Assembly (NCBI GenBank): GCA_964493075.1
Contig: CAZBNU010000242.1
Location: 1 to 5,900, forward strand
Direction of reading: 5' to 3'
From: SLFT01 sp964493075
GTDB taxonomy: Bacteria; Hydrogenedentota; Hydrogenedentia; Hydrogenedentales; CAITNO01
DNA: 5,900 nucleotides
Below the pieces are notes generated by a model, which was not told the DNA's origin, did not search any database, and saw nothing but the letters and a program-made list of their open reading frames with translations. Within the stretch, counting starts at the first letter, position 1; each line of letters begins with the position of its first letter. The translations under genes were made by a program, and so were the position numbers. Shown in pieces: positions 1 to 4,548 of this stretch.

Positions 1-858
1 TTTTTCAATGACCTGCAACTGACATACGGATTTCGGTTATCCGCCGTGCGCTCTTCCTTTTCCCCGAATGAAGTAAAGAATATCCTCGCTACAGACGATG
101 CTCATACTCCATTATGGCGGCTGGCGCAGTGGGGAACACGTTTTTCCTTGGAATCCGCAGAAGAACAGGTATTGCCGGACGGCACACAAATTCTTGAGAA
201 TGAGGGAAAAACAATCAAAATACTACCCGGCGGCCTTGCCGGTGAAGGGGTTTACCTGCTGGTGAACGGCGGCGCAGAATATGGCGACAGGCTGCGTCAC
301 TATGGAGAGGCATGGCCGCATCTGTTGATTGAACAGAAACTGGATGCCCGTCCGTTTGCTGAATTTACAGCGGTACCCTTCACGGTTGAGTTCCGTGTTG
401 AAAAATGTGACGCTGCCACGGATACGCCCATGGATAATGGTCTGCACACCGCCCACATTACCGCGTTCTGGACAGTCCACAACATCAACAAAAACAGCAA
501 CGACCACAACAATATGATATGGTTTGGCGTGCCGCTTTATGACGTACGGCATCCCAATCCCCGGGGACATCAGGCGCTGGATGTGGGACAGGCAGACGCC
601 ACGGGAAAATTCATCTGCACCATTCCCGGCGATCGCTTCTTTAACGAACCAATCGCCATCGGGAAATGGTATGCCCTGTCCTGTGACCTGACGCCACTGA
701 TACAGGAGGCGCTGGCGGCTTCACAAGCCAAGGGCTTCTTAACGGATACTGTCTACGAAGACCTCGCAGCGACGTCCTTCAATCTGGGCTGGGAGGTGCC
801 GGGAACCTATGATTGCGCGATCGTTTTACGAAATCTTTCGCTTAAAGGAGTCAAATGA
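1..858 (+). CDS. Hypothetical beta-rich protein, 5'-truncated (C-terminal part)
   Basis: The frame is open from base 1 to the TGA at 856-858, giving 285 visible residues. A GTG at 46 could start it, but no Shine-Dalgarno sequence precedes that codon and the 15 codons before it read as ordinary protein, so I treat the gene as entering from the left. No named family is recognised. The sequence has alternating hydrophobic and polar strands, many aromatic residues, and no membrane span or Cys/His metal motif. A central segment (about residues 125-200) is rich in His, Asn and Trp, with the motif MIWFGVPLYD near residue 174. The last strand, WEVPGTYDCAIVLRNLSL, resembles the closing strand of a jelly-roll or lectin-like domain. 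A carbohydrate-binding or other beta-sandwich domain of a larger protein is my inference. The coding call is firm; the function is unknown. Confidence 0.72.
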   Translation, partial: FFNDLQLTYGFRLSAVRSSFSPNEVKNILATDDAHTPLWRLAQWGTRFSLESAEEQVLPDGTQILENEGKTIKILPGGLAGEGVYLLVNGGAEYGDRLRHYGEAWPHLLIEQKLDARPFAEFTAVPFTVEFRVEKCDAATDTPMDNGLHTAHITAFWTVHNINKNSNDHNNMIWFGVPLYDVRHPNPRGHQALDVGQADATGKFICTIPGDRFFNEPIAIGKWYALSCDLTPLIQEALAASQAKGFLTDTVYEDLAATSFNLGWEVPGTYDCAIVLRNLSLKGVK

Positions 859-917
859 CGTTCCCCAGTTCTTTGTCAGACGGATCGGCCGGATCGGACA
901 GATCAGTCGCATATTGA
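855..917 (+). CDS. Possible 20-aa micro-ORF, ATGA-coupled
   Basis: An ATG at 855 overlaps the TGA of the preceding gene (ATGA) and has an excellent Shine-Dalgarno sequence, AAGGAG at 845-850, four bases upstream. This is the standard arrangement for translational coupling, yet the frame closes after 20 codons at 915-917. The peptide is rich in Ser, Asp and Gly and lies partly in the 9-nt repeat at 877-912. It may be a real micro-ORF, the remnant of a coupled gene lost by frameshift, or chance. No homology is recognised. Confidence 0.25.
   Translation: MTFPSSLSDGSAGSDRSVAY
877..912. repeat. Degenerate 9-nt tandem repeat, four units
   Basis: Four consecutive 9-mers share the frame CRGNCNGAT: CAGACGGAT, CGGCCGGAT, CGGACAGAT and CAGTCGCAT. 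The array starts about 20 bases after the stop of the first gene. Short GATCGGNC-type repeats of this kind occur, to my recollection, in intergenic regions of some Lentisphaerae and Verrucomicrobia assemblies. Whether the repeat is dispersed in this genome cannot be seen here. The array is short and imperfect, so chance is not excluded. Confidence 0.5.
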
Positions 918-964
918 GGGTGGCAATTCTTGCGATTACTGTCTGCTTCTTCTATACTCACGTC

Positions 965-1321
965 ATGAAAAGAATTAACTTTACATACGGCAGACGGGGA
1001 TTGATTCCAGTTGCCGCTAGTATTCTTCTGGCGATTCTGTTGCTTTCAGAGTCTGTTTTCCTTGTTTCATCTCAGACCAAACAATCCGAATGTCCTGATC
1101 ATCAATCGTGTTTTGTTCTGCCCGGCAATAACATTCCCACGTATACCCCAGCCGGCATGATTGCTTCGCGTTCCCGACAGAAATTAAATCTCGCCCCCGC
1201 TCTCTTGTCTTTTTCCCACGGCATTCAAAACAAATGCGAATATGGGTGCATTTCCGCCAACTACCGACTTACACGTTATAGCCGCCCCCACCGTGTTCTT
1301 CATCATCAATTGCTGATTTGA
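965..1321 (+). CDS. Doubtful small single-span membrane protein, 118 aa
   Basis: The frame from the ATG at 965 to the TGA at 1319-1321 encodes 118 residues. Basic residues near the N-terminus (K2, R3, R10, R11) precede one strong hydrophobic stretch at about 12-35, which fits an N-in signal anchor or an uncleaved signal peptide. After it come a CX5C (C43, C49) and a CX3C (C91, C95) and a basic, His-containing tail (HHQLLI). No Shine-Dalgarno sequence precedes this ATG. The frame extends further 5' into the end of the upstream gene (to an ATG at 809), but that extension only overlaps the upstream coding sequence and is unlikely. No family is recognised. The hydrophobic segment and cysteine pairs favour a small exported protein; the poor start and unremarkable C-terminal half argue for a chance frame or a decayed gene. 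Confidence 0.33.
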   Translation: MKRINFTYGRRGLIPVAASILLAILLLSESVFLVSSQTKQSECPDHQSCFVLPGNNIPTYTPAGMIASRSRQKLNLAPALLSFSHGIQNKCEYGCISANYRLTRYSRPHRVLHHQLLI

Positions 1322-1380
1322 TCCTCTTTCCCCTTCCCCTATTCCCTATTCAGTTCTGTAGGAAAAATGTGTACCCCTGT

Positions 1381-1401
1381 CTTTCCATATTTCCAGGAAA
1401 G
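1381..1401. other. Small inverted repeat upstream of the LITAF-like gene
   Basis: CTTTCC (1381-1386) and GGAAAG (1396-1401) can pair across a 9-base loop, 37 bases before the start of the 65-aa gene. There is no T-tract, so it is not a good terminator. It could be an operator or leader hairpin, but six base pairs is weak. The rest of the 1322-1437 spacer is pyrimidine-rich on the plus strand (1318-1350) and holds no convincing gene. Confidence 0.2.
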
Positions 1402-1424
1402 CCCGTGTGTACGTATAACAAAAA

Positions 1425-1430
1425 GAGGAT
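1425..1430 (+). promoter_or_regulatory. Ribosome binding site deciding the 1438 start
   Basis: AGAGGA ends seven bases before the ATG at 1438. It is the only purine-rich ribosome site in the spacer and favours the 65-aa product over the 105-aa product from the ATG at 1318. Confidence 0.6.
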
Positions 1431-1437
1431 ATCCACA

Positions 1438-1635
1438 ATGACAGAAGAAAAGGATTTGATATATTGCAGCCACTGTAAGGAAAAGGTAGCGTGGCATGTA
1501 CAGCAGGTCAATCATAAGCAACACTTTCTGCTTACTCTGTTCACGTTAAGCCTGTGGGCGCCCATCTGGCTTGCTATGACTGTGATAAAAACAAAATGCT
1601 GCGATAAGTGCAGCAATATTCTTTACGAAGAATAG
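1438..1635 (+). CDS. LITAF-like zinc-ribbon membrane mini-protein, 65 aa
   Basis: The ATG at 1438 is chosen because AGAGGA (1425-1430) lies seven bases upstream; the in-frame ATG at 1318 has no ribosome site and adds 40 residues of low-quality sequence. The 65-aa product has an N-terminal CxxC (C10, C13), a hydrophobic stretch rich in Leu, Trp and Pro at about 29-50 (LSLWAPIWLA), then K-C-C-D-K-C (C54, C55, C58) just before the C-terminus. This CxxC, hydrophobic helix, CxxC order is that of the LITAF domain. In that domain the two CxxC knuckles bind one zinc on the same face of the membrane and the hydrophobic segment dips into the bilayer. Bacterial proteins of this size and layout are common but poorly studied. 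The role is unknown; a membrane-associated zinc-bound domain on the cytoplasmic face is inferred. The gene is convergent with the large cytochrome gene and separated from it by a hairpin. Confidence 0.8.
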   Translation: MTEEKDLIYCSHCKEKVAWHVQQVNHKQHFLLTLFTLSLWAPIWLAMTVIKTKCCDKCSNILYEE

Positions 1636-1651
1636 CGGTCAATCATGACTG

Positions 1652-1686
1652 CCGGGGGGCTGCCGTGTATTGCTGCAGCCTCCCGG
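1652..1686. terminator. Bidirectional terminator-like hairpin between convergent genes
   Basis: CCGGGGGGCTGC (1652-1663) pairs with GCAGCCTCCCGG (1675-1686): 12 base pairs, all Watson-Crick except one G-T wobble in the plus-strand RNA (an A-C mismatch in the minus-strand RNA), around an 11-base loop. It sits between the stop of the plus-strand 65-aa gene (1635) and the stop of the minus-strand cytochrome gene (1693). That position is expected for a shared terminator. Neither side has a clean T-tract, so intrinsic termination may be weak, or the hairpin may mainly protect 3' ends. Confidence 0.55.
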
Positions 1687-1692
1687 TTACTG

Positions 1693-4164
1693 TTACCGTT
1701 CCTGCAAGTATGCCTCAATATTCTGCGCCTCCAGAGTTTCCATCGTCCGGCGCTTCTCCATGAACCGGGCATACATGGCCTTTTCCTCCTCTGTCCAGGC
1801 GTTGGCTTCGGTGTAGTCGCCGCAGAAGGGCACCGCGAGATCAATCCAGCAGGCCAGCATTCGCGTTTCTTCTTCCGATAACAGTACGTCGTTATGCCCT
1901 TTCTCCAGCATTGCAATCAGCGGACTGGTCAACGCACCAACTGTACCGGGGACAAGCATGGGCGGCGCGGATTGGGAACTGATCCACCGCACAGGCCCTT
2001 CTTCAGGTCCACCCTCTGTGAGTTTCACGTAGGCTTCATTCCAGTTGCGTTTCGATTGCTCGTCGTGAACAGGGACATCCATGAGACTGAAGGCATGTTT
2101 TTCCTCGTTGGATGCTTCCGGTCTGTCGTGTTCCCCGTAATGACATTTGATGCAGTGCCTATCCAGTATGGGTTGAATGCGTTCGCGAAAACTGAACCCG
2201 GACGGTGTGCCGTATGCTTCCTCCAGCGGATAAGCGCCGGAACGCATGGCAAGTGTCGGCGATGCTTCCACCAGCGGCGTGGTATTCTTGTTCTCGTGAC
2301 AGCCCACACAGGACTGGGTTTCGCCGGGCTGCAGGGTAGACCAACTGCGCATACTCTGCACGGCGCGTCCCTTCTCATCCAGCGCTTGAAAATAAACCGG
2401 TGTCCGTGCAGGCACTTCAAACATGGCGGAACCATCCTCATACACCGTCGCATCGCCCAGCGGCACTTTCACGTCCCAGCTTCCGTTACCAATGGCAATG
2501 GGTGTGGAAATCAACGCGCCACCGGCTTCCCCATTGTTCCGATTATCGCCGATCCCGGCAGCACGGTATTCCAAAGCGACAACCCGCAGTTTCTTCACTG
2601 CGCCACGCGGTATGCCTTCAAGCCCCGGCCCTGCATGAATATCCTGAATGTAATAGGTGCCAGCCTCTTTGGTGTAATCCACGGATTCAGGACGTTGCGC
2701 CGGAATCGGGCGCGCTGTTACTGGGACCATGCGCCCGACGGAAAGGTTGGAATCGTTATCGCGGTACAACAGTTCCCGATTCCCTTGCGCATCCATCAAG
2801 TACAGTCCGAACACAGGACGCTGCATCTGATGAGGCGCACCACGGGTTTCCCAACCGAGCGGGGTATAACTCACAAGAAAATGGGTGTCATCAAGCGGGT
2901 ACGGATATTTGAACAAATCGCCGTCCTGTCCGTAGGCGTCTATTCTTTCGGCGGGCGTCTCTCTAACAGGGGCAATCAATTGTGCGCCGCTGTTTTCCTC
3001 ACGGCCCAGGGAGGTATCCAGGGTTGCCAGTTTCCCTGCCTGCCAGCTGTGGTGACCGGTGAATATGGCGACCACCTTGCCTGTTCCGGGAATACTGCGG
3101 GCATGNNNNNNNNNNNNNNNNNNNNNNNNNNNNNNNNNNNNNNNNNNNNNNNNNNNNNNNNNNNNNNNNNNNNNNNNNNNNNNNNNNNNNNNNNNNNNNN
3201 NNNNNTTCGACACTTCCGTCCACCAGCAGTCTACAATCTGAACGCAGCGTGTTGAATTGAACAGGATATCGCCATTGGGCGCATACACCGCCTCGTAGTC
3301 CGCATGACCGAGACCGCTGGTAATGGCGCGAATCTCACGGGTGTCAAGATTCATTTCGTACAGACTGTAGTCATCCTCAAAGTCGGACTTCTTCCACGCG
3401 AATAGGATCCGTTCGCCATCCCAGGAAATGTCCACATCCCGAATCACGCCGTTCTTGTCTTCCAACAAAGTTTCGGGAGTGCCCTGTGTTCCTTCGAACC
3501 GCAGCAGGGTAATCTTTGCCCCCGGATAGAAATGCCGTTCCCGCTGGGCGTCGCTCAACCCTTCCGTATAAGCGTAATGGGACGCGCCCATGTTGAAATG
3601 CTGGGCAAAGACAATGCCGTCCCACTCCTTCTCAAGCATCGGCGCAAGCCGCTGCATCCGACGAAACGCGCAGGCTTCCAGGTACAACGCCGCCATTTCA
3701 GGAATCGGCTGCGTGTCGGAACGGAACATCCACTGCGATACTACAGCAGGAAGTTTCGGTGACGCTTTCATCATGGGGTTCACAACCCGAAACAGCATCC
3801 CGCGCCAGAATTCACTGTCCATGGAAATCAGCAAATCGGCAAGACACTGCCCCAGAAGCGCCTGCTGCATTTTCACGTTCGGCTCTCCGTAGCCATTCAC
3901 CTGTTCCCAGAGTCCGTCCTCAAAGGCATCCTGCAACAGCCAGTCCATATATACGGGATAGTCATGCGCCAGCTTACGCCAGAGCGTCCTCGATGCATTC
4001 CTGCGCTGTTCAGCATTCATCCCCGCTAACTTTTCCTGCGCCGTTCCAAGTGCAGCCAGCCATTCATCACAGGACGACTCGGCCTGCAATGGGGATGAAA
4101 ACGCCAAAGGCGTTGCAGCCAAAAGAAGCAGTAAGACAACTGCCTGTATATGTAAATACTTCAT
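1693..4164 (-). CDS. Exported dihaem c-type protein of the hydrazine-synthase-alpha-like family (beta-propeller plus cytochrome c)
   Basis: As assembled, the product is 823 residues, 34 of them unknown because of the 100-N gap at 3106-3205. The start ATG (4164) has GGAG six bases upstream and opens a classic signal peptide (hydrophobic 7-20, likely cleavage after the LQA at 26-28), so the protein is periplasmic or surface-exposed. Residues about 30-190 are mainly helical. About 215-480 form a beta-propeller with TolB/PD40-like strands (DVDISWDGERILFAWKK; APNGDILFNSTR). A beta-rich stretch at about 520-600 precedes the first haem site, CVGCH (619-623). The second, CIKCH (671-675), opens the C-terminal cytochrome c domain, which ends with WIDLAVPFCGDY (773-784). 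This order and these motifs match proteins annotated as hydrazine synthase alpha-subunit-like, widespread in PVC bacteria that do not perform anammox. The electron-transfer role is inferred from the two haem sites; the substrate is unknown. I see no frameshift outside the gap. It stands alone, divergent from the GEVED gene and convergent with the LITAF-like gene. Confidence 0.92.
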   Translation of the reverse strand: MKYLHIQAVVLLLLLAATPLAFSSPLQAESSCDEWLAALGTAQEKLAGMNAEQRRNASRTLWRKLAHDYPVYMDWLLQDAFEDGLWEQVNGYGEPNVKMQQALLGQCLADLLISMDSEFWRGMLFRVVNPMMKASPKLPAVVSQWMFRSDTQPIPEMAALYLEACAFRRMQRLAPMLEKEWDGIVFAQHFNMGASHYAYTEGLSDAQRERHFYPGAKITLLRFEGTQGTPETLLEDKNGVIRDVDISWDGERILFAWKKSDFEDDYSLYEMNLDTREIRAITSGLGHADYEAVYAPNGDILFNSTRCVQIVDCWWTEVSXXXXXXXXXXXXXXXXXXXXXXXXXXXXXXXXXXHARSIPGTGKVVAIFTGHHSWQAGKLATLDTSLGREENSGAQLIAPVRETPAERIDAYGQDGDLFKYPYPLDDTHFLVSYTPLGWETRGAPHQMQRPVFGLYLMDAQGNRELLYRDNDSNLSVGRMVPVTARPIPAQRPESVDYTKEAGTYYIQDIHAGPGLEGIPRGAVKKLRVVALEYRAAGIGDNRNNGEAGGALISTPIAIGNGSWDVKVPLGDATVYEDGSAMFEVPARTPVYFQALDEKGRAVQSMRSWSTLQPGETQSCVGCHENKNTTPLVEASPTLAMRSGAYPLEEAYGTPSGFSFRERIQPILDRHCIKCHYGEHDRPEASNEEKHAFSLMDVPVHDEQSKRNWNEAYVKLTEGGPEEGPVRWISSQSAPPMLVPGTVGALTSPLIAMLEKGHNDVLLSEEETRMLACWIDLAVPFCGDYTEANAWTEEEKAMYARFMEKRRTMETLEAQNIEAYLQER
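3106..3205. other. Assembly gap (100 N) inside the propeller-cytochrome gene
   Basis: Exactly 100 N, a standard placeholder. On the minus strand coding runs into it after WWTEVS and resumes in the same frame at HARSIPGTGK. The true missing length must therefore be 1 modulo 3 if the gene is intact. From memory of the family, about 75 residues normally separate these motifs, so the real gap is probably over 200 bases. Confidence 0.95.
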
Positions 4165-4170
4165 GTTAAT

Positions 4171-4174
4171 CTCC
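4171..4174 (-). promoter_or_regulatory. Ribosome binding site of the dihaem protein gene
   Basis: CTCC on the plus strand reads GGAG on the minus strand, six bases before the ATG at 4164. It supports that start, which is also the one that begins a proper signal peptide. Confidence 0.7.
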
Positions 4175-4327
4175 GGATATATAATCCTGTGACACGCGCC
4201 CGCGTACTATGGACTACCTGCAGGGGATTTCTGTTTCATCACAAATAACAATCGTTTTCTGGAACGCAAAACGGAAGCCAGCATCACAGTGGACACGAGG
4301 CAAAAAAAACATGGCGAATAATCAGGC

Positions 4328-4356
4328 TTGTTTTATCCTGCGCCAGAAGGCATAAT
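4328..4356 (+). promoter_or_regulatory. Putative sigma-70-type promoter for the GEVED surface gene
   Basis: TTGTTT (4328-4333) and CATAAT (4351-4356) are separated by exactly 17 bases. The -35 matches TTGACA at four of six positions by base identity allowing TTG plus partial agreement, and the -10 matches TATAAT at five of six. It points toward the surface-protein gene, whose start lies in or near the gap. Such matches arise by chance, so this is a suggestion only. Confidence 0.35.
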
Positions 4357-4424
4357 AAGTCATACTCCGGTTCATTACCAAATGGGATTTGGGAATGAGC
4401 CCACTTCGCGGCGTGACTCATGGG

Positions 4425-4448
4425 TTATTCGCCCTTCGCGCCTTTGCG
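4425..4448. repeat. Short CCTTYGCG-type repeat abutting the second gap
   Basis: Three adjacent 8-mers, TTATTCGC, CCTTCGCG and CCTTTGCG, lead directly into the N run at 4449. Strings of the type CTTCGCGCCTTTGCG recur in intergenic DNA of many environmental bacterial genomes, to my recollection. The assembly stopping exactly here suggests that a longer or multi-copy repeat caused the break. Confidence 0.45.
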
Positions 4449-4548
4449 NNNNNNNNNNNNNNNNNNNNNNNNNNNNNNNNNNNNNNNNNNNNNNNNNNNN
4501 NNNNNNNNNNNNNNNNNNNNNNNNNNNNNNNNNNNNNNNNNNNNNNNN
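4449..4548. other. Assembly gap (100 N) at the 5' end of the GEVED gene
   Basis: Exactly 100 N. The frame that is coding right after the gap (phase of base 4549) is closed by a TGA at about 4394-4396 before it. The start codon and signal peptide of the surface protein should therefore lie inside the missing sequence, whose true length is unknown and probably well over 100 bases. Confidence 0.95.

Larger units (their letters stand above)
4165..4448. other. Divergent intergenic region
   Basis: This stretch separates the minus-strand dihaem gene from the plus-strand surface-protein gene and should carry both promoters. It is AT-rich in the middle, including an A-run at about 4302-4309. I find no coding region. 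A small inverted repeat, CGTTTT (4253-4258) with AAAACG (4268-4273) around nine bases, could be an operator but is weak. On the minus strand an AT-rich TTATATAT lies just ahead of the ribosome site, without a recognisable -35 at the right distance. The right end runs into a short repeat and then the second gap. Confidence 0.6.

Noticed and set aside
809..964. Start at 809 for the small membrane-protein frame
   Set aside because: It overlaps the end of the first gene out of frame for about 50 bases, and the added residues are the other-frame reading of that gene and of the 9-nt repeat.
1390..1419. TTTCCA (1390-1395) with TATAAC (1414-1419) as a promoter for the 65-aa gene
   Set aside because: The implied transcription start would fall at the ribosome binding site (about 1426), leaving almost no leader, and the -35 is weak.
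1318..1437. N-terminal extension of the LITAF-like protein from the ATG at 1318
   Set aside because: There is no ribosome site before 1318 and the extra 40 residues have no domain character, while the ATG at 1438 has AGAGGA at good spacing.
1645..1916. Short frames on both strands over the 3' end of the dihaem gene
   Set aside because: They lie within the well-supported coding sequence of the dihaem protein and the terminator hairpin and have no ribosome sites or domain features.
1894..3255. A 453-codon plus-strand open frame
   Set aside because: It is wholly antisense to the dihaem gene, spans the N run, and reads as Arg-, His- and Cys-rich low-quality sequence. The minus strand carries a signal peptide and two haem motifs in a conserved order.
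1693..4164. Naming the large gene hzsA (true hydrazine synthase)
   Set aside because: The family resemblance is to the broad HzsA-like group. No hzsB/hzsC or other anammox gene is present, and the catalytic residues cannot be verified without an alignment.
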